Source: Setophaga petechia (taxonomy: Eukaryota; Chordata; Aves; Passeriformes; Parulidae). From it: a stretch of 64,000 nucleotides of DNA. Location: NCBI GenBank assembly GCA_024362935.1, contig JANCRA010000012.1, forward strand, positions 8,804,001-8,868,000, written 5' to 3'. How positions within the stretch are numbered: position 1 is the first letter of the stretch; each line of letters opens with the position of its first letter. The translations under genes were made by a program, and so were the position numbers. Below the pieces are notes generated by a model. It was not told where the DNA came from. It did no database searches and was given only the letters and a program-made list of their open reading frames with translations. This document shows, in pieces, positions 32,301 to 43,310 of the stretch.

Positions 32301-35300
32301 AAGCATTAGGGGCAGATATTGCCTAAAGTGGCATGATATGGTCAAAACTTAATTTACTAGATTAGTTCTCAGAGATTACTCTCAAGAAATGAAGAGAAGG
32401 AATAGGGGAAGGGCTTTTCTGATTTCTAGATTGATCAAAAAGTAAATTAATAGTAGCATACAGAATTGTGCTTTGCTGTGAGGTACAGATCACGTGCAGT
32501 ACTAAACACAGTGAGACCAGTGTATATTCAGAGATGCTGCTGGTGATCCACACTGAATTTAAGAGGTCTGGCTGCTGCAGAGAATGTTTTCTACCCCCTT
32601 TCCACCGTGTGGGAATCAGCATCCCTGGCATTCTTAATGGCTTGCCTTCACCCAGGAAATTCTGTTGGCTTTCAGAGATGACAAACATAAATTGGTAATA
32701 ATTTATTAAATTAATCAAGATTTATCCTGAAAATGAGCCATTTCCACCGTGTGCACTGTCTCAAGGCGCCACTAGATGGTAGAACAGGACTCTGCACAGC
32801 CCCGCAGCTGCCCCGACAAACCCTTACAAACCAGAGAAACCCTTCCAAATTAATTCCCAAACGCTTCCAAACCAGACCAACCCTTCCAAATTCTCAGACA
32901 AACCCAAAAAGCAGCCGTATCAATCCTGCCTGAAGATTCACAGCTCTACAGTACAACTTAGAGTTGTTATTCCAGCTACACACATCATATTCTTTGTCCT
33001 TTGTAGCTAATTTATGACTCTCTTCAGTGACAGTGCTCTCAGGAGTGCTTGGAGAGAGAGGCACACCCCAGCACGCTGCCCAGGGGAGGTCCCGTGGCAC
33101 CCAACCAACACCTATAGGGTGATAAGCTATGGAAATTAAGCCACAGGATTGTAAACTGTGATCCTCCATTAAATCACACTGCCTGGGAGGCAAGGGCAGC
33201 TGTAAGAAACTTCTGCTCAGAATCACCTTCCAGACGAACCACTGCCTCTCTGGGCAGGGCTGTGTGCCCTCCTGCCCTTTGGAAATGGGCACAGAAATGT
33301 GAGGGTAGGGGACACCACCACCTGCTCTTCTACAGGTATCCAGGAGAATAATGAGAATTTTTTCACCTGTAGTAGTAGAAAATTTAAATTTAAGGCAACA
33401 AGGATACCAATAATAGCTCAGAAATAACTAAGCTGATATCAGTAAATGAAAAAGAGGTAGTGTAAAATTATTTTTTAGTGGTGCAATATCTTGTAAAATC
33501 TAACTTGTATTAGCCACAGGACTTAAAACCTGTTTGGATGTGAAAGATGACTGGCACATGTGGTAAAATATGTCTCAAGGACTTTCAGCAAAGATCAAAT
33601 ACATTAAACAGTGATTTCCAAAGTTTTGGAGTAAGGGCAGAGGTGTGCTGCAGAAGTCAGGGAAAAGGAACAATCTAACCTAATGTTGTTGTTAGAGAGC
33701 CAATGAGAAATAAACTGAATAATAAATATATTTACAGGTCTAAAGAGGAAATATTTAAATCATCAGAGTGTACAAGCAAATAGAATCATGCAAATACTTG
33801 AAAACATACAGGTAACTAAAAAAATGCAGATTATTACATGACAAGGAACTATCTGCAGACAGTTATGTGACAAGTTTTATTTACTATGGGAGAAAGAAAA
33901 GCACTTTCTTCACCTGATGCTTCCAGCCCTGCTGAATAGACAGTGCTGGGGACAGAGCAGTCCTGGGCAATGGTTCCTCCCCTGACAGATAAGTATTAAT
34001 TTAATCACCCACTTTGCTTTATCTGCAAACACAGAGCTCAGGACTTCCCTGAATTAATCCTTGTTTGGACTATGTAGGGGATTAGATGGGCAAAGAACAT
34101 GATGAACCATCAAGTTCCACTTGATGGGTTTTTCCCACTGCTATCACAAACAACAATATTGCAAATATTCTGAATTCCCTATAAAACAACTTCCAGTGTT
34201 TGTCCTCTGTTGGAAGATATTTTCAGAATCTCACACTTTAAGTTAAATATAAATTGTATTCTTTGATTACATGCAGGATCCTTTTGATAAACCTGTCTCT
34301 TTGTATAAATCTCTGCCTTCCCTGTGTGTACTCCCTTGAAGGCCAGCAGTAATACCTGTTAGTTACCCTTCATTTTGCTAAGCCACCCAAGTTCTTTCAG
34401 TCTTAGAAAATGAGCTCTCTATGACTCCTAATCATCCAGGTAGTTTGAATTAATCTTCCACAGGCATTATTAAATGAGGCTGTTGCACAATGGTTCAGGG
34501 GAAGCCCCTCTCTGCTCACTTTGCTCTCTGCTGCACACATCTGGGACAGCCAGGAATCCCACTGGTCTCTCCCACAACTTTGTCAGACACCATGAGACCA
34601 GACACATAGATGCCACAGGTTTTGTCCTTTTTTAACCCTCAAGGGATGGGACTTGGTATTCTGAGAATTTTTTTTTCACTAATAATATTGATTTTCAGTT
34701 AAAGCACATTTAGGTACCTGTTTTCTAAATAAATCAGTGATTACATGAGTTTTATACCCTTCTAGAGTCATCAAATAATAGGTCAAATACCCCACAGAAC
34801 CTGAAACTACATTACAGTGTCAAACACCATCTATCAGCCCAGTCTTTTGATCAGCTTAGGCCTTGGCTAATCAGCAAAACCTGACTCCCAAGTGACCTTG
34901 CAGCTTGACATGAACTGCATTGTTCTGATTTAATTCTCTGTCAAGAGGGTTCTGCATCAGTCCCCCTACCTCTTTTCCTAGGAACAGAGATAAATGGATG
35001 GGCCTGTACTGCCATAGCAGTCAGACATGTGGATCCCAGGGATTCAGAGATGACCCTCAATCATTGTCCATATCAACAGAACTCCTTTATCAGCCCTGTC
35101 CAAACTGGGGGTGCTGGGTGTTGACAGCTGATATAGAAGATTTAGCAGATGTGACTCAGCACTCCCCTGAGCCCTGCTGGAGTGGAAAGGATTTATTACA
35201 TGATTAGCATATTAATACTCTCCTGCTTTTTCCCAAATACAGAGTGCAATAGTGGCTGTTCCTGCTTAATCTTTTTTTCCTCCTCTTTCTTTTTTTTTTT

Positions 35301-36164
35301 TCTGTATTTTTTTGTACTTTGATCACTTTTTTCTCTAAGCCAAGCAGATTTTACAACCAAAATAACTATTCTTTTGTAATTTTTTTTTGTGAACTTTTTC
35401 AGTTCACTTACAAATATAGAGTCCTTCTGCCTAAACCTTTCCTTGCTTGAGAGAGACTTGATCCAGGTTATGAAATTAGCCATTTGGAAGGATCACCTGC
35501 ATTTAAAATGTTTGGTATCAAAGAGGACAGAGTTACTTGGTTCATTTAGGCTGAACTAAGATTGTATATGCCACATATATGGAACAGATTTTATTTGGCA
35601 TGGAGGATGCCAAGAAGATGAGCAAATAGACCTTTCACCTTTGTCTGTCCCATTTTTATACTCCTGTTTTACTCCTTAAAGGCACTGGCTATCCAGGCAG
35701 AGAAGCTAACCAAGGTGGCTTGAACCCTCAGCACTGCTTGTCTGGATCATGGTGGATTTTCTGGGAGATTTATGTGCTATTTAACAAAGCAGCAAAAGAA
35801 AGGAAGGAGCCATCCTTTCCAGAGCTTTAGCTTGTGCTCCCTCAGGATCTGCAGCAGCAGGCAGATGTCAGCACCTCTCTGGTCATTGCACAGAAAAATT
35901 CTCCTTGAATTGTGAGAGCATGGCAGAGCCTGCAGCCACTCAGGCAGTTTGCAGCAGTGCAGCCCCAGGCCAGCTGAGCACTGGCTTTGTTTCCATTCTC
36001 ACAGGCAGTTCCCAGCCTGGAAACTTCCTCCTGTATTCCCACCCTTGGCTGGCCTCCCGTGGCTTATCCACAGCAGGAACATGTGTTACACAGCAAACTC
36101 AGCCAAGCCCCCACAGCCTGAGCAGTCCTTCCTCACCTGCTGGTTCCAGCTCCAGAGAGCACCT
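28227..36164. other. Intergenic, no gene recognised
   Basis: This is mostly AT-rich sequence with open frames of at most about 165 codons lacking family resemblance. Apart from the ATT microsatellite at 29,291-29,358 I recognise no repeat. A C/A-rich stretch at 32,810-32,910 repeats variants of ccttccaaa. Confidence 0.65.
29291..29358. repeat. (TTA)n microsatellite, 68 bp
   Basis: This is a pure TTA array of about 22 units. Apparent poly-Tyr, poly-Ile and poly-Asn open frames across it are artefacts of the repeat. Confidence 0.97.
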
Positions 36165-36549
36165 TGTGCTGGTGTTCACAGGGGTCCCAAGACCGGGGGA
36201 GAGACGAGAATCCTGGCTCCATGTATCAGAAGGCTTGATTTATTATTTTATGATATATATTATATTAAAATTATATTAAAAGAGTAGAAGAAAGGATTTC
36301 ATCAGAAGGCTAGCAAGCAAGAAGAAGAATGGAATGATAACAAAATCCTGTGACTGACCAAGACAGTCTGAGACAGTTGGACTGTGATTGGCCATTAATT
36401 AAAAACAACTACATTAGGCCAATTACAGATCCACCTGTTGCATTCCACAGCAGCAGATAACCATTGTTTACATTTTGTTCCTAGGCATCTCAGCTTCTCA
36501 GGAGAAAAAATCCTAAGGAAAGGATTTTTCATAAAACATGTCTGTGACA
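36165..36549 (-). mobile_element. Solo LTR, same family as copy 1, with a 6-bp target-site duplication
   Basis: On the minus strand it runs from TGTCACAGACATG to CACCAGCACA, giving TG...CA ends over 385 bp. It is flanked on both sides by GCACCT (36,159-36,164 and 36,550-36,555), a clean 6-bp duplication of the kind produced by class II (ERVK-like) and some other retroviral integrases. It matches the 22,035 element along its length. There is no internal sequence, so this is a solo LTR left by LTR-LTR recombination. Confidence 0.9.
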
Positions 36550-36555
36550 GCACCT

Positions 36556-37509
36556 CAGCTTGTCAGCTCCAGGACTGGAGAGCTGCAACCCCTCAGCAGC
36601 TCCATCCGAGCCAAGGGAGAGCTGATCCTGGCAGTGCTGGGACTGAGACCCTCAGTACACCTCCACCACCACCACCACCAACAGCCCCACAGCTGAGCAC
36701 GACTCTGCTGCCCTGTGGATGCTGCAGGCCCCCTTTGGCACAAGCTGCTACAGCCTCTAACTACAGCCAGGAGCTGGACCCAAAGCCAGCTCTTCCACTG
36801 GCATCTCCTCAGCACCTTCTGCAAGGCTGCCTGGCAGCAATAATGGCACTCAGCTGGGACCCAGGGCCTTTGGCCAGGATCTGCTGCAGATCTTGCTATA
36901 AACTGCCAGATCAGCTGGATCCTGCTAGAAACAGCCACAGCCTCCCGTAGCCACCCCTTCCCAAGAGCAGCACCTGACATTCTGGTGCTCCTCAAAGGCC
37001 CCCAGCAATCCCAGAAGAAATTCCTACAGGATCTTGAATCAGAGCCAGGAAACTGGCAGTGAGTGCTGTGCCCATGGCTATCCTTGGTCTCTGGCTACAG
37101 AACAGGGAAGAGGGCAGCCCCTCTGACATCCTCAAACCTTCCTCACCATGAGCTTTAGTTCTTCACTTTTACTGATGATTAACATATCAGCAACAAAATG
37201 CAGTCACAGAAAACAATTAAAGCTTAAACAGTCAAAGACAGTCAATGAGATTTTGGCAAGCACATAGACAATTAAAGCTTAAATAGCCAAAGGCAGTCAA
37301 TGAGATTTTGGCAAGCACATAGACTGTCAGGTGCTTGTGCCTCATTTGCCATCAAATCATCAAGCTCAAGGTACAGCACATGTGACTGTCCAAAGTGTGC
37401 TGGGTGGGAGAGAGAGAGAGGAAGGAGCTGAAGAAGTCACTACTGCCTCATTGCACAAAATGGCCATTGCTGTTCCCCCTGGTGACAGCCCCTGCACAAT
37501 TTCCCCAGG
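36556..37509. other. Intergenic upstream of SYPL1
   Basis: No gene was recognised. It holds a 55-bp tandem duplication (separate entry). I cannot place a first exon or a promoter for SYPL1 here; there is no CpG island or convincing TATA box. Confidence 0.6.
37213..37322. repeat. Tandem duplication, 2 x 55 bp
   Basis: Units 37,213-37,267 and 37,268-37,322 differ at only a few positions (for example aaacagtcaaagac versus aaatagccaaaggc). Each contains CAATGAGATTTTGGCAAGCA. This is a recent local duplication. Confidence 0.93.
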
Positions 37510-37803
37510 CTGAAGAGCCCCAGCTGGGTACCTGTGGGTGGGTCCACGGGGCTGAAGAGCCCCAGCTGGGTACCTGTGGATGGGTCCATAGGGCTGAAGA
37601 GCCCCAGCTGGGTACCTGTGGGTGGCTCCATGGGGCTGAAGAGCCCCAGCTGGGTACCTGTGGGTGGCTCCATGGGGCTGAAGAGCCCCAGCTGGGTACC
37701 TGTGGGTGGCTCCATGGGGCTGAAGAGCCCCAGCTGGGTACCTGTGGGTGGCTCCATGGGGCTGAAGAGCCCCAGCTGGGTACCTGTGGGTGGGTCCATG
37801 CCC
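37510..37803. repeat. 42-bp minisatellite, 7 copies, adjoining the SYPL1 start
   Basis: The repeat starts fall at 37,510, 37,552, 37,594, 37,636, 37,678, 37,720 and 37,762. Each unit carries CTGAAGAGCCCCAGCTGGGT followed by ACCTGTGGGTGG. Variation is limited to a few bases near the unit end (ggtccacgg, ggtccatag, gctccatgg). Because 42 is a multiple of three and the unit lacks stops, at least four frames stay open. One of them runs on into the SYPL1 start region 102 bp downstream. Confidence 0.97.
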
Positions 37804-37904
37804 ACCTCCAGGTGAGGGGTGTGGCAAGGGCTGCCCTTATAGAGATGTGCCAGGGATGCTGCAGCAGTTGGCTGGTGTTGGTGCTGGTCTCCTTGGTCCC
37901 TCCC

Positions 37905-37976
37905 ATGATGGTGGGCTTGAGGATGGACATCAGCATGCTCCTGGAACCTCTGGGCTTTGTTAAGGTCCTTGAATGG
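37905..37976 (+). CDS. SYPL1: SYPL1 first recognisable coding exon
   Basis: There are 24 codons from ATG 37,905 (a second in-frame ATG follows at once) to TGG, with donor gtgagt. EPLGFVKVLEW is diagnostic of the synaptophysin family. The preceding residues MDISMLL are unusual where relatives have a K-E-P context. The 5' border is uncertain: no AG acceptor sits immediately before the ATG, so the exon may start upstream as 5' UTR or at the AG near 37,866. Confidence 0.8.
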
Positions 37977-40900
37977 GTGAGTGGAGCTGGGGGAGCTGTT
38001 TCCTCTGCTGCCCCTGGGCTGGATGCTCCTGGGCTGACAGACCCTGCCCCAGGTTGCTGCTGCTGGGTGTCCAGCACTGGGCTGCTCCTCAGCCTCACCC
38101 TTGGACTGCAGATACATAAACTTGATGTGGTAATTACAAGTGTGTTTCAGCAGCACAAGCTGCTGTGTGTTATGTGTTCTGATGATTGGGGATTTAAGGT
38201 CTGGATAGTGAGAAAAGAGTGTGGTAAAAAGTGATAAAAGCTATTTAGAGAGTCAAGTTGATATGTGATACTCTGAGCATGTACTTTCTGTTTGAATTCA
38301 TAGTTGTGGATATGCAGGACTTGTAAAAATATTTCCTGTATCACCTGCAAGAAACACTATGCTGGCTGTTAGCATACAAAAAAGCCAACAAAATACAAAT
38401 CCTAAAAAAATTTCTGGGCCGCTGAAAATAAAATATACAGAAAGCACTTTTAAATGGGCTTTGGTTAGCAGTGTTGCTTATGCTTTTGGATTTTAGAAAC
38501 TTGACATTTTCTTCTTGACATCACTTCATACTTCAGCTTTTCTAACTTTGTTGCTATTTCTTGTCTTTAGCTATTTCAGCTAAATGTTGAGTTTGCTTCC
38601 TTTGAGCTCTTAGTGATGTGTACTAATGTGTCTATGTATCAATTCATACAGGTTCTTGCCATCTTTGTTTTTGCCACATGTGGAGGCTTTCGAGGTGAAA
38701 CTGCTCTTCTAGTTTCCTGTGAGGGGGTGGTAAACAAAACAGTTACAGCTGCTTTTGCTTATCCATTCAGGTGAGCATTAGCTCTTCTGTTATTACTTGA
38801 TAATTACTCTTTATTCCCCTTTCCCTGTCTGCCTCCTTATGAACGTGTCCTTACTGTACAAGTAAAGATGTGGAACTTCTGGCTTGCTCTGTGGCAGCAA
38901 TAAAATATTTAGTTGATGTCATTCAAAGCACTGAATTTGTTAGTACCTTATAGAGGTAGTTAGAAATGGCAGTAGGCTGTTATGCTCTGTATTACTCTAT
39001 CTTAAGCTCCAGTCTAGCAGTGCATGAATGCTACAGAAAGTAATTAGTAAGACAAAAACCACAATCCATTTTAACAGCCTAATTCTTCATCAATTTGTAG
39101 CTGCTTTGGAGGTCCAGATAAGATTATTTTGAATGTGCCATTATCTTATTTTTGTTTAGAGACTGAATGGAAGATTCTTTTCAGTTTATTCCAGTATTGT
39201 CTTGGTGAGGCTGTTGGGCACAAAAAACCTTAATACTTCAGTGTCATTGCAGTGCTCCTGTAGAGGCAAGCTCCTTTCCTGGAGCAGGAGGAAAAAAGGC
39301 TTCCTCTTAGCTCTTGCAGCAGCACAACTACAAAGTGCAGGGTTGGTGTTCCATATGTGCTCAATAAATGTAATAACATAAATAAACATAGCGATTGAAT
39401 CAATGGACAGCCAGTAAACAACACTACAACAGTATAGAATTTTGTCACAAACCCCAGCATTTGGAGGGGAGAGTGAGGATCTGAAATAATTCTGTGCTGG
39501 TCACAGAGTGGACAATGGTAGTCACACAGCTTTATTCATTCAGCTTCAGTGTTTGTGGTTTTTGTAGCCATAATGCCTTTTAAGTCCTGATCACCTTGTT
39601 TAACCGCAAGTCTCTCAAGTAATGTTGCTAAGTCTGCTTCCAAATAATTGGGAATTTTTTGTTCAACTGCTCTAAAATGCAATTAGGATTCTTCTCCTGA
39701 AGGTACTGCTGTATATCTTAGTGCAGGATGGGATACAATCTTCAGAGAACTTGACAAATCTTTGTGTTGCATAATTGATTATTTATATATCTATAGTGTA
39801 TCTTTCAGAGTAAACTTATACAATCAGAATGCTGAAGCTCTGTTGCTGAAGCATGGAGTATAATTAATGAAGTATAATAATAATAATGAAGTATAAATAA
39901 TGAAGCAAATGATGTTCCCACTGTATAGCAAACTCTGATTACATGGATATAATCTTCACAGGTTGAATACTGCTGTATTTAGTGCACCAGACCCAAAAGG
40001 CTGTGGTGGCACTTGGACTGATGTCTGCCTCACGGGTGACTTCTCCTCTTCTGCACGCTTCTTTGTGGCACTGGCAGCATTGGTGTTCCTCTACTGTGTT
40101 ACTGCCCTTGTGGTATATATTGGATATAACCGTGTGTATCAGCAAAATAACAAATTTCCACTAACTGTAAGTAATATTGAGATATTTTAATGCTTTGACT
40201 TTGAAGCTGCAAAGGGATGAGAACTATTGCTAATGCAAGAGTAATTGGTGAATATCCAGTAGTTACAAAAGTTAAATGGAGTGTGAGCACAAGTATCTCA
40301 GAGTGGTCCCTACAGGGCTTGAGCAGAAAAGGGGACCCGAAGCCCTTGGCCATCCCTGGCATCACACCTTATGCAGTTATTGAAGCAGTGGAATGAACTT
40401 TCACTTTTTCAGGTGAACAGTATCTTCACCACAACTTTCCTTTTGTATCATGGAATTGAGTATATTGTTCCGTAAGTGGGACCTCCTCTGTTAATCTAAA
40501 TTTTTTCTCTATATAGAGGACCTGCTGCAATTGACAGAGGAAAATAGTTAAACAGTTACATTGTGAGTTTTAGTCACCTTCAATATTGAAGCTCTGAATG
40601 AGAAAATTCATAACATGCTTGAAAATGGACTTAATGACTTTTCAAACCACACTTTAGCCCATCAGTCACCCAGATTTAAATCCTCTGCCCTTTTCCCATC
40701 ACCCTTGCTTTACTTAACTTTGGTTTAAATTCTCATAAAATAGGTGCTAGGCATCTGCTTTTAGAAACAGATTTCTTAGGTTAAGATTGTCTTTTGCATC
40801 TGCCAAGCACAAGCATATAGTTTTGTAGCTGGTTATCTACACCGAGTTGTAACTATAACATTGTTTATGACTAAATTTGCTTGTGATTGTAATCACTGAT

Positions 40901-42180
40901 GCAGTTATCTTGGTGATATAACTCATACTGTCTATGCCTTGCTCTCATGTATATTCCTGCATTTTTTTTAACCTATTAATGAATATTTCTCTTGTGTAGG
41001 ACTTGGCAATCAGTGCCTTGATAGCCTTTCTGTGGCTGGTCAGTACTTTTGTTTGGGCAAAGGCGCTTGCTGACATCAAGGTGTCCACAGGAGCCAGCAT
41101 TGTTCCAGGAATTGAATCTTGCAAAGCACCAGGAACAACTTGCCATTTTCTTTCTGTCACCAGCATGGGAATCCTGAATGTGTCAGTGGTATGTACGCCT
41201 TCCACCATATGGGTGCAATAAGTGTGCTGGGAAACAGCAAATGGCACCTGAGAGCCCTGTTCCACTGATTGAATGTGTTGCTCTATGTTAAGATTTCTTT
41301 GTGGGTTATTTGTCATTCAGGTCCATTAGTATTGTGGTAAAACACTGAGCAAATAATTTCTTGGAAGAAACAAGTTTTTTTCAGAAGGAAATTAAGAGAA
41401 ACATCTTGCAGGATCTGCCTCTAGAGCTGTTACATGCAGCATTTCAAGACACATTTGAGTGTCTATTTATGCTTTTAGCCAAGAGCAACTTAAAATATCT
41501 TACTGAGCCACCCAAGTGGTTTGATGACTGATATAAGTAAAGAGGAAATGCTGTGCTAGTGCTGAACCTAGCTTTTTACTCAACTGTGAGCATTTTTACA
41601 TATCAGATTGAGGTTCCTTGAAACATGATGGTATGAAGCTCATGTTCATACAAAGAACACTTCATATCAGAGTGGATTAGGCTTATTGTGTGATCTTCCT
41701 AGTGAATCCTACCTTTCAAAACTCAGGCTGTTTATTCATTGGCCTAATAATCAGTCATTTGGTATGAGAGTGCATATGTGGGGGTGCTCAGTGACTGAAA
41801 AGAATTTGTCTAATTCTGTGAAATGTTATGGAGTAAGTTTGACTATCTGGCCTACAAAGAGCTCTATTAAAAAGCTAAAATAGCTTATATTACTCTGAAA
41901 AGTTTGGAAATGTCTTGTCCAAATGAAAGGGGTGCCAAAAATAGTGCTTGTTACTGGTTTGTCTTGAAGAGACTTTCTGGCTTGTTTTAAAAGAAGAAAA
42001 ACAAAACCCAATCAAACACAACAAACTTAATATTACATTTCCCCCATTTTTCTTTCTCTACAGGTATTTGGCTTGCTTAATATGATTTTATGGGCAGGAA
42101 ATGTTTGGCTTGTATACAAGGACACCAACTTGCACAGCCAATGGAACAGAATTTCTGAAAGTACAACTGAAAGAGTATAA
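37905..42180 (+). CDS. SYPL1: Synaptophysin-like protein 1 (pantophysin), five coding exons
   Basis: SYPL1 is a broadly expressed four-pass MARVEL-domain protein of small transport vesicles, related to synaptophysin. Exons 37,905-37,976, 38,652-38,770, 39,962-40,166, 41,000-41,188 and 42,064-42,180 join in frame to 233 residues. The signature EPLGFVKVLEW leads into TM1 (about 17-36). The first lumenal loop has N52-K-T (a glycosylation sequon) and cysteines 47, 78 and 86. TM2 is about 97-118, TM3 134-155 and TM4 190-212, with the second-loop cysteines C173 and C180. The tail is short and hydrophilic. The start is at MMVGLRM because it aligns with human MSGFQIN, the start of the shorter human form; whether an upstream coding exon exists is unresolved. 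Human forms are about 241-259 residues. Confidence 0.93.
37977..38651 (+). other. SYPL1 intron 1 as seen (675 bp)
   Basis: It is phase 0, from gtgagtgg to catacag. The sequence just after the donor is GC-rich and keeps an open frame with the exon for some 85 codons, but this lacks family similarity and the splice junction is well supported by the protein alignment. Confidence 0.8.
38652..38770 (+). CDS. SYPL1: SYPL1 exon: TM1 end and first lumenal loop
   Basis: The exon is 119 nt, with acceptor catacag and donor TTCAG|gtgagc, ending in phase 2. It encodes VLAIFVFATCGGFRG through AAFAYPFR, with the NKT sequon. FATCGGF and YPFRL are family signatures. Confidence 0.95.
38771..39961 (+). other. 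SYPL1 intron 2 as seen (1.2 kb)
   Basis: AT-rich, from gtgagc to cttcacag. A small imperfect TAA/GAAGTATAA cluster lies at 39,850-39,905. Nothing coding was recognised. Confidence 0.8.
39962..40166 (+). CDS. SYPL1: SYPL1 exon: lumenal loop 1 and TM2
   Basis: The exon is 205 nt. Its first base completes the split Arg codon from the previous exon, and it ends at a codon boundary with donor ACT|gtaagt. It encodes LNTAVFSAPDPKGCGG, TGDFSSSARFFV and the hydrophobic TM2 LVFLYCVTALVVYIGY. GD(F/Y)SSSA is shared with relatives. Confidence 0.96.
40167..40999 (+). other. SYPL1 intron 3 as seen, holding a cryptic exon
   Basis: This is an 833-bp phase-0 intron from gtaagt to gtgtag. It contains a segment with strong splice signals at 40,413-40,471, described separately. 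Confidence 0.8.
40413..40471 (+). other. Candidate cryptic or poison exon in SYPL1 (59 nt)
   Basis: A pyrimidine-rich tract and cag precede it, and a perfect gtaagt donor follows it. Entered in the gene frame it adds 19 open codons. Because 59 is not a multiple of three, inclusion shifts the next exon so that TGA is met after seven codons. It does not match the synaptophysin family, so it would not add a normal protein segment. It is either a decoy pseudo-exon or a regulated exon leading to decay of the mRNA. Confidence 0.35.
41000..41188 (+). CDS. SYPL1: SYPL1 exon: TM3 and lumenal loop 2
   Basis: The exon is 189 nt, 63 codons, phase 0 at both ends, with acceptor gtgtag and donor GTG|gtatgt. 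It encodes TM3 around IAFLWLVSTFVWAKAL, then ADIKVSTG, the C173/C180 loop and SVTSMGILNVSV. FLWLVST.AWAKAL and SVTSMG.LNVSV are family signatures. Confidence 0.97.
41189..42063 (+). other. SYPL1 last intron (875 bp)
   Basis: Phase 0, from gtatgt to ctctacag. Nothing else was recognised. Confidence 0.8.
42064..42180 (+). CDS. SYPL1: SYPL1 last coding exon: TM4 and tail
   Basis: It encodes VFGLLNMILWAGNVWLVY (TM4) followed by KDTNLHSQWNRISESTTERV and TAA at 42,178-42,180. The tail is cytosolic and lacks the long Gly/Tyr repeats of synaptophysin, as expected for SYPL1. Confidence 0.96.
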   Translation, partial: VFGLLNMILWAGNVWLVYKDTNLHSQWNRISESTTERV

Positions 42181-43310
42181 AAACAACTTGATATTTTGAA
42201 GTGCTTCTACTTTCACATCACACTACCAAGAGCATGGGGCCATTAGGATTCATTTCAGTAATAACTGATAGTTCATACAAACTTCTATTTTGTACTATGG
42301 TTTGATGGAAGGTCTTGGGCACTCCAACTGAAGTGTTTAATTATCATGAAATATATTGTGTCTTTCAAGGCTGTGCAGCATTGTATTGCAGTTTTTGAAG
42401 AGCAAAATGAAGAGGTTATCTGGATGCTGGCCCTTTCTGATTCTTAAATTATCCTTATAGGAAGCATGGCCGAGAAGCAACTCTATGTGGGTTATTACTG
42501 CATCATGTTTAGTTCTGCCAAGTCTTCTCTGAAAAACGGAAAATAAATTCACCCAGGGCAGGTGAAAATGCAGTTTCGTTTCTTCCTGCCACTGATACCT
42601 TGCAAAAGTCTCCTGAGTAGAATTCATAGCTCTGTCAAAGTTGCAGCCAAGACGTGTAGGTGTCCAGATAGTCCTATCAGATCTGCTGCTGAGCCTGTCA
42701 GGAAGGACATTACCCCTATGTTTAATATGTTGTAACTGTTTAATGGCTTGGGGACAATCTCTGAACAAGGCAATTTGTTGAATGAGTTCATAGCTTCTAG
42801 TCTCACTAATATGGGAGTTTGTATATGGGTGCAATAGATGACTTAAACACTTGAAGGAGGTGGGGGAGGGAGTAAAAAGAAAGTATGGCCCAAAACACAA
42901 ATACTGTAGAAATCAAAGTTGATATAGTCTGCTACTTCTTAGGCTTCTCTCTGTTACTTTTGAGGTGCATGAGCAGAGTTTGTACATGAAAGGGTGTAAG
43001 GGGAGATGTCTGAATATAAGAAATTCTTCATTGATGTTCAGCTCATTCATTGGGAACGATATTTGGGTCTTCTCATGTGGACTTCTTTGTTAAGGTGTCT
43101 GACTCCCTGTCAATTGTCCAGAGAGAATGCTTCAATAAACCTAATACAAAGGCTGTTTAGTTCCTTTTGGTTTGTTAAAAATGTTTGTGATGAAAATAGA
43201 CATAGGAGTGTGTATATAATGCAAATTGTGATTGTTTGGTGTGCCAGAGCTATTGACCTTCTGATAGTGAGCTGTGGTGTCAAAGAGTGTAATAAAGTCA
43301 GTATGAGTGC
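42181..43310 (+). other. SYPL1 3' UTR (end inferred)
   Basis: AATAAA hexamers lie at 42,542, 43,134 and 43,291, and the last two are the likelier ends. A minus-strand open frame of 187 codons (42,337-42,900) lies inside this UTR; I do not recognise it and treat it as probably fortuitous (see findings). Confidence 0.6.

Noticed and set aside
36438..36995. 170-codon plus and 146-codon minus open frames
   Set aside because: They begin inside or next to a solo LTR and include a CCACCA run. No recognisable protein.
37395..38234. 279-codon plus frame and overlapping minus frames of 216-238 codons
   Set aside because: All result from the stop-free 42-bp repeat, open in several frames. Only the short EPLGFVKVLEW piece has family similarity and is annotated as a SYPL1 exon.
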